Assembly (NCBI GenBank): GCA_034669525.1
Contig: JAXDNH010000146.1
Coordinates: 1-10,660 of the forward strand
Source of the DNA: JAFASC01 sp034669525
GTDB lineage: Bacteria; Pseudomonadota; Alphaproteobacteria; Rhizobiales; Beijerinckiaceae
Reading direction: 5' to 3'
DNA length: 10,660 nt
Below are positions 1 through 6,188 of this stretch, one piece after another. The position numbers were made by a program, and so were the translations under genes. Within the stretch, counting starts at the first letter, position 1, and each line of letters begins with the position of its first letter. The notes beneath the pieces were generated by a model. The model was not told the origin of the DNA and did not search any database. It saw nothing but the letters and a program-made list of their open reading frames with translations.

Positions 1-142
1 CGCAGCCCTGCACCTTGTTGGCGGCGTTATGCGCCTCCTCCGGCAGCGGCTCGAGCGTGCGGCCGAGCTCGATCAGGTAGCGGTAGCGGTCTTCCCAATC
101 GTCCAGGAATTCGAAGTTTTCGAGGATCTCGTCGATCTGCAT
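1..142 (-). CDS. sufE: SufE family cysteine desulfuration protein, N-terminal part (cut by window edge)
   Basis: SufE accepts persulfide sulfur from the cysteine desulfurase SufS and passes it to the SufBCD scaffold for Fe-S cluster assembly in the cytoplasm. Only the first 47 residues are in the window. They begin MQIDEILENFEFLDDWEDRY and contain the YLIELGR stretch and the LPEEAHNAANKVQGC stretch typical of the family. Cys47, at bases 2-4, matches the catalytic cysteine in the family's V-x-G-C motif (Cys51 in E. coli SufE), so the window ends right after the active-site codon. The start is well fixed: a TAG lies in frame three codons upstream of the ATG, and a weak AGGGA lies just before it. 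It runs in the same direction as the DUF5330 gene upstream, with a 29-base gap, so the two may be co-transcribed. The assignment rests on recognising the motif, not on a search. Confidence 0.9.
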   Translation of the reverse strand, partial: MQIDEILENFEFLDDWEDRYRYLIELGRTLEPLPEEAHNAANKVQGC

Positions 143-171
143 GCGTCCCTATATGGACCCGCAGGGAGACT

Positions 172-432
172 TCAGGAAGCGGGGCGAAGGCGCTTCGGCT
201 CCGCCTTTGCGGCGGCCTCGAACAGCGCCTGCACCTTTTTGGCTTCCTCGACGCAGGCCTGCGGCGCGGCGAGGCAGTGCTGCGCGGAGACGTCGGCGTG
301 GCCCGTTGCCGAGCGGATGAGGCTCGCCGCCGCATCGGCGAGCAGCTTCTGCGATTGCAGCTCAGCGTCCTGCGGCCATGGCAGGGACGTGAACACGATT
401 GTCAGCCAGAAGGCGCAGCGAATGAAGAACAT
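172..432 (-). CDS. DUF5330 domain-containing small exported protein
   Basis: An 86-residue protein of unknown function. It opens with MFFIRCAFWLTIVFTSLPWP, a hydrophobic stretch after a single Arg that fits a signal peptide or membrane anchor, so the product is probably periplasmic or membrane-attached. The body contains the pair HCLAAPQACVEEA, with two cysteines about eight residues apart. This C-x(n)-P-x-A-C arrangement and the N-terminus match what I know of DUF5330 (Pfam) proteins, which occur in Hyphomicrobiales and are often next to sufE. The gene lies 29 bases upstream of sufE on the same strand and diverges from the histidine kinase at 670. No enzymatic motif is visible. The alternative is a lineage-specific secreted protein that only resembles the family. 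Confidence 0.75.
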   Translation of the reverse strand: MFFIRCAFWLTIVFTSLPWPQDAELQSQKLLADAAASLIRSATGHADVSAQHCLAAPQACVEEAKKVQALFEAAAKAEPKRLRPAS

Positions 433-621
433 GAGCGCTCGCTCAAACTCCGATCGTTCGAATTCTAGGCAAATGCGTTTTGATGCCCGCTCAAGATGAA
501 GCGGCGCACTCGACGCGTTTCATTCATATCCCGTTTACGATGCGGCTTTGCCGGCCAAGGCAACTATCGCGAAACCATTCCGCACGCACGTCAGGAGAAA
601 CGTCGCTGTTTGCCTGCCCAT

Positions 622-636
622 TTAGGGTTCACTTAA
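622..636 (+). promoter_or_regulatory. Possible CtrA-like site in the DUF5330/kinase divergent spacer
   Basis: The bases read TTAG, seven bases, then TTAA. This is one mismatch from the alphaproteobacterial CtrA box TTAA-N7-TTAA. It lies 34 bases upstream of the kinase GTG at 670, in the 237-base spacer (433-669) that separates it from the divergent DUF5330 gene. I see no convincing -35/-10 pair in the spacer. A short motif like this can arise by chance, so this is a candidate only. Confidence 0.25.
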
Positions 637-669
637 GGCACCCCTGAGAGGGTGAAATCTGGAGCGTGA

Positions 670-2508
670 GTGCCGCTCTGGGAGAGTTTAGTGTCGGCGT
701 TGTCGAATCTCGCTGCCCGGATCGGCGCACTCGTGCACCCGGACGCGGCCGCGGACGATCTCCAGAGGACGATTCACGAAGGCTTTCTCTTCGTGCACCT
801 CGCCGTCTCCTGCGCGGCGCTTCTCGCCGCGCCTCTGTTTCTCGCCTTCCGTGGCGTTCCCCAGCCCTGGCAAATGCTAGCATTTGCTTTCCTGCAGGCG
901 CCGCTTGCCGCAAGTCTCCTGCTCAGCCGTACAGGGCGGCTGCGTGACGCACAAATCCTGGTGATCGTCGCCGTTCTCGGACTGGCGACGACGCTCGATT
1001 TCGGCGTTCCCGGACTCGATCCCGCGGGGCTTTCGCTTTACATGCTCGTGCCGCTGGTTGCCGCTTTCACGCTCGATGTCGCGCTGATTGTTCCCGCCGC
1101 CTTCGCCGCGGCGACGGCATTTTTGATTTTAGGGCTGCTTCAGCCTGCGCCTGAGCACAACGCGACGGCGTCGTTGCCGACGGCGTCGCTGATTATCTTG
1201 CCCGCCATTCTTTACGTGACGGCACTCGGCATAAATGCGGTGCGCGCGCACAAAGTGCGCACGCGGATTGAACGGATCAGCGCGAGCCGGCACGAAATGC
1301 TGTCGCGCACCATCGGCGATCTCGTGTTGCGGCACGATCGTGCGGGTGGCGTGCTTTCGGCAAGCGAGGAATCGCGGAGCCTCTTTGCGCTTGCACCAAA
1401 TGATCTTGTCGGCCGGGGGCTATTCGAGCGCATCCATGTCGCCGATCGCCCGCTTCTCCTGAAGACGATCGCGGATGCGCTTGAGCGCGAGCACACCGCA
1501 ACCGCCACTTTGCGGCTGCGCACCGGCAGAAGCAAAGGAAGGCGAGCCGGTTTCGAAGAGCCAGTCTTTGCCTGGATCGAATTCCGCGCGCGGCGTTCAC
1601 CCGATGAGACCGAAGGCGCGCTCCTCGCCCTCATCCGCGATGTCACGCGCGCCAAAGTTCACGAAGAAGAACTTGAATCCGCGCGCATCGAAGCGGAGCG
1701 CGCGAGCCTCTGGAAGGATCGCTTCCTGGCCAATGTCAGCCATGAGCTGCGCACGCCGCTTAACGCCATCATCGGCTTTGCGGAAATGCTCGCCAGCGAG
1801 GAGCTCGCGCCGACCAATCCGGAGAAGGCGCGGGAATACGCGCAGATCATCGAGACGTCGGGACAGCATCTTCTTTCCGTGGTGAATTCGATCCTTGATG
1901 TCTCGAAGATCGAAGCCGGCGCTTTCGAGCTTGCGCCGGAGCGGTTCCCGCTGCCCGCACTCGCTGATTCCTGCTGCGACATGATCAGGCTCAAGGCAGA
2001 GCGCGCCGGCATCAATATCCTGCGGAGGTACGCGCCGGGGCTCGACGAGATCGTCGCCGACAAACGTTCCTGCAAGCAGATCCTCATCAATCTCATCTCG
2101 AACGCAGTGAAGTTCACCCCCAAAGACGGTTACGTCAGTATCGACATCTTGCCGGAAGGAAATTCGCTGAAGATCGTCGTTGCCGACACCGGAATCGGCA
2201 TCGCTCCGAAAGACCTGTCGCAGCTCGGCGAGCCGTTCTTCCAGGCGAACGCGAATTACGACCGGCATTTTGAGGGAACCGGACTGGGCCTGTCCGTCGT
2301 GCGTGGCCTCGTCGGCTTGCACGGCGGAACCATCACGGTGGAGAGCGCGCCGGCCCAGGGAACAACGATTACCGTCAGGCTGCCGCTCGATTGCCGAAGC
2401 GCGAAACCTCGCGGCGATAGCTCAACGAAAATCGAAACCATCGTGCGTCGGCCGCACGCTCCGCCGCACGCGCGCCGCGACAACCAGGCAGTAGCAAAAA
2501 TTGCCTAG
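670..2508 (+). CDS. Membrane-bound PAS sensor histidine kinase (PleC/DivJ-like)
   Basis: A hybrid-less sensor kinase that would autophosphorylate on His and pass phosphate to a separate response regulator; none is encoded nearby. About six hydrophobic segments lie between residues 39 and 191. A PAS-like region follows (about 210-328), then a short coiled linker. The HisKA helix carries FLANVSHELRTPLNAIIGF with the phospho-acceptor His358. The HATPase domain shows the N box (Asn478 in NLISNAVKF), the G1 box DTGIGI (Asp506-Ile511) and the G2 box GTGLGL (536-541). All catalytic motifs are intact, and a basic tail of about 40 residues follows. The HELRTPLNAIIGFAEM core resembles PleC/DivJ cell-cycle kinases, but that core is widely shared, so I give no symbol. 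The GTG at 670 has GGAG five bases upstream. A second GTG at 691 with GGGAGAG upstream is an equally good start and removes seven residues. It heads a plus-strand group with the next two genes. Confidence 0.92.
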   Translation: MPLWESLVSALSNLAARIGALVHPDAAADDLQRTIHEGFLFVHLAVSCAALLAAPLFLAFRGVPQPWQMLAFAFLQAPLAASLLLSRTGRLRDAQILVIVAVLGLATTLDFGVPGLDPAGLSLYMLVPLVAAFTLDVALIVPAAFAAATAFLILGLLQPAPEHNATASLPTASLIILPAILYVTALGINAVRAHKVRTRIERISASRHEMLSRTIGDLVLRHDRAGGVLSASEESRSLFALAPNDLVGRGLFERIHVADRPLLLKTIADALEREHTATATLRLRTGRSKGRRAGFEEPVFAWIEFRARRSPDETEGALLALIRDVTRAKVHEEELESARIEAERASLWKDRFLANVSHELRTPLNAIIGFAEMLASEELAPTNPEKAREYAQIIETSGQHLLSVVNSILDVSKIEAGAFELAPERFPLPALADSCCDMIRLKAERAGINILRRYAPGLDEIVADKRSCKQILINLISNAVKFTPKDGYVSIDILPEGNSLKIVVADTGIGIAPKDLSQLGEPFFQANANYDRHFEGTGLGLSVVRGLVGLHGGTITVESAPAQGTTITVRLPLDCRSAKPRGDSSTKIETIVRRPHAPPHARRDNQAVAKIA

Positions 2509-2509
2509 C

Positions 2510-3175
2510 ATGTACCTCTCCGCAGATGAGTCGCGCTTCATGCCCACCGTTTCAAAATCGCGCACCGTTGCAAAGCAGGCGCCCGCGGTAATGCGACTGC
2601 CTGTGCGCCTGCTCGCTCCTTTCGCGCAGCGCCCCGCCGCGAGCGCAGCATGCGCGGTTTTCGCGGCGCTGATGACCGGGATTCTTGTCAACGCGCTCGC
2701 GTTTCAGAACGCGCCTCATCCCTCGCCGCTGTTTGCCACGCCGATCACGATTGTGCGGCAAGCCGAAGCACCGAAGCCGGTGCCGCGGCCTGTCTCCATC
2801 AGTGTCGCACCGGCTGCGAACGCCCCGTCGGCGCCTGTGGCGATCCCGACCCGCCCCGTCGCCACCCCACGCGATGCCGAGGCCGCGCCGACGAAAGCCC
2901 CTGACGCGATCGGGGACATGCTGCGCGCCTCGCCTGCGACTTCATCGGGCGCTTCACCAGCCTATCCATCGGCGATCGACGCAACGCGCATCCTGCTCGT
3001 GCAAAAGGCGTTGATGAAGTTGGGCTACGTCGTGCGGCCCGACGGTGTGATGGGTGCGACGACGCGGCAGGCGATCGAAAAATTCGAGCGCGAGCGCGGT
3101 TGGCAGCCCCACGGCGAATTGACGCCGAAAGTCCTGCGTGAGATTTCGCTGAGATCAGGCCTCCCGCTCGAGTGA
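2510..3175 (+). CDS. Membrane-anchored peptidoglycan-binding domain protein
   Basis: A 221-residue protein. One hydrophobic segment (about 43-65) follows a basic N-terminus, so the rest is probably periplasmic. A Pro/Ala-rich linker of roughly 90 residues comes next. Residues about 160-214 form a PG_binding_1-like three-helix domain: RILLVQKALMKLGY, then PDGVMGATTRQAIEKFERERG, then GELTPKVLREI. That fold binds peptidoglycan in many cell-wall proteins, and no hydrolase domain is attached. The start is uncertain. The ATG at 2510 is one base after the kinase TAG. A TTG at 2501 would overlap the kinase by eight bases, and an ATG at 2540 would also keep the hydrophobic segment. No clear Shine-Dalgarno sequence precedes any of them, which fits translational coupling to the kinase. 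The tight junction suggests one transcript with the kinase and the DUF1491 gene. Confidence 0.85.
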   Translation: MYLSADESRFMPTVSKSRTVAKQAPAVMRLPVRLLAPFAQRPAASAACAVFAALMTGILVNALAFQNAPHPSPLFATPITIVRQAEAPKPVPRPVSISVAPAANAPSAPVAIPTRPVATPRDAEAAPTKAPDAIGDMLRASPATSSGASPAYPSAIDATRILLVQKALMKLGYVVRPDGVMGATTRQAIEKFERERGWQPHGELTPKVLREISLRSGLPLE

Positions 3176-3179
3176 ACAT

Positions 3180-3530
3180 TTGCGGCTACGCGCCGACATC
3201 TTCGTTGCAGCGCTGATCCGGCGCGTCGCAAGCGACGGCGCTTTTGCGGTGCTGCGCCGGCGCGGCGCCGCGGAAGCCGGCGCGATCTTCGTGAAAATCG
3301 ATTGCCTCGACGGGCGCGCGGCGCTGTTCGGTCCCGCGCCGCAAACCGAACTTGCCGAAAGTGTCGAACGCGGCATCGATCGCGTCTTCACCCGCGTGCA
3401 CCGCGACGAATGGATCGAGCCGCATGAGGCGGAGCGGCGGCTCAAACGCGAGCTCGATTTCGATCCCGACCTATGGATCGTGGAAATCGAAGATCGCCAA
3501 GGTCGCGCCTTCGTCGATCTCGCCGGCTAA
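3180..3530 (+). CDS. DUF1491 family protein
   Basis: A 116-residue soluble protein of unknown function. Its opening RLRADIFVAALIRR, the central GAFAVLRRRGAAEAGAIFVK, the LDGRAALFGPAP segment and the FDPDLWIVEIEDRQGR ending agree with DUF1491, a small family found mainly in Alphaproteobacteria. No signal peptide, membrane segment or catalytic motif is visible. The start appears to be a TTG: no ATG or GTG occurs in frame near the conserved N-terminus, and family members begin close to this point. A weak GAG lies about eight bases upstream. It begins four bases after the peptidoglycan-binding gene ends, so it is very likely the third gene of the same transcript. It converges with the DUF2336 gene across an 8-base gap. 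Confidence 0.85.
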   Translation: MRLRADIFVAALIRRVASDGAFAVLRRRGAAEAGAIFVKIDCLDGRAALFGPAPQTELAESVERGIDRVFTRVHRDEWIEPHEAERRLKRELDFDPDLWIVEIEDRQGRAFVDLAG

Positions 3531-3538
3531 TCTTACCT

Positions 3539-4669
3539 TTATGAGCGCTGCTGCCCCACGCGCCCCGCAGGCGCGAGCGGCCGCGTAGGCTGCGCGGAAG
3601 TACGCCTCAGCGCATGCTCGCGGCCGGCGAGCGAAGCCAGCTCCGGCGCCTGCTCATAACGGCGATGGCGTGGCGTATCACTCGCCAAAGACTGCCCTAG
3701 CATCGCGGCCATGAGGTGGCGGGCCGCGTTCACTGAGAGATCGCTGACGATGCGCGTCAGCGTGCGGATGCGATCGACCGAATGCGAGATATCAGGCTCG
3801 CTCGAAAGAAAGATGCGCGCGGCATCCGCCGGCTGCATGCCCAATGCGGCGAGTGCGACGGCAAGCGATTCGCCCGATTTGTCGCGGATGATCGCCTGCA
3901 CACCTCTGGGATCACAGCCGAGCCGCATGGCCAGTTCGATGGCAAAGAGCCCCCACTTTTGCGCGGCCGCGAGATCGGCAAGCGCATCTAGATCGCGCTG
4001 CGCCATCCGCTTGCCTCCCCCGCGCATGCCATGATCGGGGTTGCGCGCGGCCAGCATGTCGGCGCGTTGCTGCGAATTGGCGAGGAGGAAGAGCGCGCTC
4101 TTGTCGATGTTCAAATCGGTTCGCGCCAGGAGGACGAGGCCGAGTTCGCGATCCATGCGTCCGCGCTGCAAAAGAAAGGCAGTGGCGTGCGCATCGAGCG
4201 GCGCATCCCTGTTGGCGGCGAGCGCGCAAAGCACCTCCGTCTCTTGGCGGCGTGCAAGGCCTGCAGCCGTCCTCGCATCGAGAGTCTTGCGTCCGGCGAT
4301 GGCGACGGCTTCCGCCATCGAGCCCCATTCCGCACGCTCAGCCAGTTTTGCGCCCTCTATCCTGGCGGGGGTGGCGAAAAGGGCTGCAGCCACGTCGGGA
4401 TCTTTGTCGAGGAGCTTCTCAATGATGCTCGGCGGCGCTTCGGGATGCGGACCGAGATGCTTCGCGACCACCACGGCAGTCGGCACATCCGCCTGCGGGA
4501 GCAGTTGCGTTGCGAGTTCTTCGTACTGGCGGATATCCGCCACTGGGTGTTTGGCTTTCGAGACGAACTGATCGGTGATGACGCGAAGCAGAATCGGCTT
4601 CATGTTCAGCCCTCCGTCCCTTCCGAGCGCTACGAGCCCTTCAAGTCCGGAAAGTAAGTCGTTCGTCAT
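3539..4669 (-). CDS. DUF2336 domain-containing protein
   Basis: A 376-residue protein rich in Ala, Leu, Arg and Asp, with no signal peptide or membrane segment. It is predicted to be mostly helical and repeat-like. The segments LLRVITDQFVSKAKHP, YEELATQLLPQADVPTAVV, VAKHLGPHPEAPPSIIEKLL and WGLFAIELAMRLGC fit the DUF2336 family, which is common in Alphaproteobacteria and has no defined function known to me. The last 40 residues are Arg/Pro-rich and probably disordered. The ATG at 4669 is chosen over a TTG five codons further upstream because it gives the MTNDLLSGLEGL start seen in similar proteins. It is a single-gene unit. Its promoter should lie in the 131-base spacer to the small gene at 4801, which carries a CtrA-like motif. 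Confidence 0.85.
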   Translation of the reverse strand: MTNDLLSGLEGLVALGRDGGLNMKPILLRVITDQFVSKAKHPVADIRQYEELATQLLPQADVPTAVVVAKHLGPHPEAPPSIIEKLLDKDPDVAAALFATPARIEGAKLAERAEWGSMAEAVAIAGRKTLDARTAAGLARRQETEVLCALAANRDAPLDAHATAFLLQRGRMDRELGLVLLARTDLNIDKSALFLLANSQQRADMLAARNPDHGMRGGGKRMAQRDLDALADLAAAQKWGLFAIELAMRLGCDPRGVQAIIRDKSGESLAVALAALGMQPADAARIFLSSEPDISHSVDRIRTLTRIVSDLSVNAARHLMAAMLGQSLASDTPRHRRYEQAPELASLAGREHALRRTSAQPTRPLAPAGRVGQQRS

Positions 4670-4713
4670 GCCACGCGTCCGCAATGCAACACCTCCAACT
4701 TATCGCGAACTTG

Positions 4714-4730
4714 TTGACGCACTGTTAACC
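4714..4730 (+). promoter_or_regulatory. CtrA-like motif between DUF2336 and the small gene
   Basis: The bases read TTGA, seven bases, TTAACC. The consensus for the alphaproteobacterial cell-cycle regulator CtrA is TTAA-N7-TTAAC, so this site has a perfect second half and one mismatch in the first. It lies about 45 bases upstream of the DUF2336 ATG on one side and 70 bases upstream of the small gene on the other. A TTGACG (4714-4719) that could act as a -35 element overlaps it, but the TATTAT at 4743-4748 is 23 bases away, too far for a standard spacer. Confidence 0.35.
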
Positions 4731-4800
4731 TTGCACGCCCCGTATTATGCGGAAGGGCTGCGTTTACGCCCGAAATCGGCTTCCAATCAGGGGTGTGCGA

Positions 4801-4995
4801 ATGTGCGAGATCATTGCGTTCCAGTCCCCCGCGAGTTCGAGACGGGCGCAGACGAGAAGCGCAGGAGAAGAAGCGCAAATCCTCTTCTTCACCGGAGTGC
4901 GCTATGTGCCGGCAACGGAGACGGCGAGCGAACCAACCGCGCCGAGCCATCATGACGGCGCTCCGCGCGGAGGACGCCGGCGCCGGGAACGCTGA
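4801..4995 (+). CDS. Small conserved-looking hypothetical protein, 64 residues
   Basis: A 64-residue protein beginning MCEIIAFQSPASSRR and containing the hydrophobic-aromatic segment AQILFFTGVRYVP at about residues 26-38. It ends in a basic run, GGRRRRER. Two things support it: an AGGGG Shine-Dalgarno at 4789-4793 with seven bases to the ATG, and the ILFFTGVRY segment, which resembles short hypothetical proteins I associate with Hyphomicrobiales. I cannot verify that memory. The same frame is open 54 bases further upstream to an ATG at 4747, but the SD sits at 4801. It has no signal peptide or full-length membrane helix. It converges with the DUF1254 gene, and its stop lies inside the hairpin at 4991-5009. 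Function is unknown. Confidence 0.55.
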   Translation: MCEIIAFQSPASSRRAQTRSAGEEAQILFFTGVRYVPATETASEPTAPSHHDGAPRGGRRRRER

Positions 4996-5009
4996 TCGAA
5001 AGGATCAGC
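4991..5009. terminator. Hairpin shared by two convergent genes
   Basis: A perfect 7-bp inverted repeat, GCTGATC and GATCAGC, is separated by the five bases GAAAG. The stem contains the TGA of the small gene (4993-4995) and the stop of the DUF1254 gene on the other strand (5005-5007). Its position between convergent genes suggests a two-way terminator. Neither side has a T tract, so it would be a weak intrinsic terminator or only a barrier against 3' degradation. Confidence 0.45.
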
Positions 5010-5589
5010 TCTGCGGCGGACCGTCTGGCGCGCAGGTGACGGAGGTGACGCGCGCCTCTGCGCTCGGCAGCTCGTTCGGCCGCTCCGCCAGCGCCCGCAC
5101 GAGGACGAAGCCGATTGAAGCCGGTGCGAGAAGCCGCAGCTCAGGCGCCGGCTCGTCTTCCGGGTCATTGGCCTCAAGAGACTCGAGTTGCGCCGCATTG
5201 ACGATGGCGACGTCGATCTTTCCACGCAACGCGGAGCGGTCGGTTGTCGCATAGAAGACGCGGCCCGAACGCGTGTGAAACGATAAAGCGATGAAGTGCT
5301 CACCATCGATGTTCGTGCGCACGCGATAGAGGCCGCGGGAAAGATCGAAGCGGCAAAAGCCGAGCGCCACCGAGGGATCCTCATACGGCATGATCTCGCG
5401 GCCGGGACTCGCGGCCGGCAAGAGCACGACGCCCTCGCCCTGGGGCGCAGCCCCAGAGAGGCGTGTCACCGCATCCTGCGGCGCAACTGCCGGCATGGCG
5501 AGCACCGACACGATGTGCACGATCCCGGCGACGAAGAAGATCGTCGCCGTGAACGGAATGATCCCGAAAAGACGATCTCTGAATCTCAC
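5005..5589 (-). CDS. Small membrane-anchored DUF1254 domain protein
   Basis: A 194-residue protein with one N-terminal hydrophobic segment (about 9-32) and the rest probably periplasmic. The core YEDPSVALGFCRFDLSRGL (about 69-87), followed by YRVRTNIDGEHFIALSFHT and VFYATTDRSA, matches the DUF1254 family, whose members often carry a D-P-x(5)-CRYDLS pattern. Function is unknown. It starts with GTG, and GTGA forms a 4-base overlap with the stop of the DUF1214 gene upstream, so the two are probably translationally coupled. In many bacteria DUF1254 and DUF1214 form one protein of about 450 residues; here they are two short proteins made from adjacent genes. It is the last gene of the PBP1A group. 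Confidence 0.8.
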   Translation of the reverse strand: MRFRDRLFGIIPFTATIFFVAGIVHIVSVLAMPAVAPQDAVTRLSGAAPQGEGVVLLPAASPGREIMPYEDPSVALGFCRFDLSRGLYRVRTNIDGEHFIALSFHTRSGRVFYATTDRSALRGKIDVAIVNAAQLESLEANDPEDEPAPELRLLAPASIGFVLVRALAERPNELPSAEARVTSVTCAPDGPPQS

Positions 5590-6164
5590 CCGCAGCGCCC
5601 CCGGATAATTCTTGGCGTCGTCGCGCCCACAAGACCGGAGGGTGAGGCGCTTGCGACAGCATCATAAAGTTTCAGGACCAGGACGAAGCGCCTCGCAGGT
5701 TCGCTCGGCAGCCAGTTTCCGGACCGTGCGCCCGGCGCGACGGCAATGCTGAACGAATTGTCAGCGCGCCGCAGGACTTCGGCTGACGTGAAGGCGTATC
5801 GATGCGCGGCGTTCTCAACGAGCCTGCCATTCGGATCGGTGAGTGTAAGCGTCCAATACCGGGCCGCCGGAACCGCTCCTGAGACAATGTAATCGCAGGA
5901 GCCGGAGAGCGGAGACCCAGTGTCATCGGATCGGGCGTAGAAGGCGATTCCCTGTGCGGCGGCGAGTGGAATTTCGCCGGTTCGCGACAGAACGGCACGC
6001 GCATACGGATCGATATCGCTCGCGCCGACCCGCGGCCATGCCGTCCATGGGCCTGCCCGCACGGCGCCAAAACCGAAGCCGCGCTCGAGCGTAGCGAACG
6101 TCACGGCCAAACCGAGCGCGATACCGATCAGGGCGGCGAAACCGCCTCTTAAGAAAGCCAACAC
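5586..6164 (-). CDS. Small membrane-anchored DUF1214 domain protein
   Basis: A 192-residue protein with one N-terminal membrane segment (about 7-26) and a predicted periplasmic domain. The stretch YWTLTLTDPNGRLVEN (about 103-118), the later NWLP (150-153) and the VLVLKLYD strand (about 161-168) are hallmarks of DUF1214. The family's function is unknown. The start is a GTG at 6164 with only a weak GGA ten bases upstream. It lies 24 bases downstream of the PBP1A stop and overlaps the DUF1254 gene by four bases, so it is probably expressed from the PBP1A promoter. This order (DUF1214 first, then DUF1254) is the reverse of the domain order in the long fused proteins. Confidence 0.82.
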   Translation of the reverse strand: MLAFLRGGFAALIGIALGLAVTFATLERGFGFGAVRAGPWTAWPRVGASDIDPYARAVLSRTGEIPLAAAQGIAFYARSDDTGSPLSGSCDYIVSGAVPAARYWTLTLTDPNGRLVENAAHRYAFTSAEVLRRADNSFSIAVAPGARSGNWLPSEPARRFVLVLKLYDAVASASPSGLVGATTPRIIRGRCG

Positions 6165-6188
6165 GAAATAATCCGCGTCTGATGAGTG

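Noticed and set aside
29..499. Plus-strand open frame of 156 codons over sufE and DUF5330
   Set aside because: It is antisense to two genes with recognisable protein sequence and has no motif of its own.
548..563. Inverted repeat TTGCC/GGCAA in the DUF5330/kinase spacer
   Set aside because: The stem is only five base pairs and has no T tract; such repeats are frequent by chance at this GC content.
1597..2322. Minus-strand open frame of 241 codons
   Set aside because: It lies opposite the kinase HisKA and HATPase domains and has no recognisable motif or ribosome site.
4031..4657. Plus-strand open frame of 208 codons
   Set aside because: It is antisense to the DUF2336 gene, which has family-like sequence; this one has none.
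4793..5254. Plus-strand open frame of 153 codons overlapping the small gene and the DUF1254 gene
   Set aside because: The composition is Arg/Ser-rich shadow sequence, and the Shine-Dalgarno at 4789 is spaced for the ATG at 4801 in a different frame.
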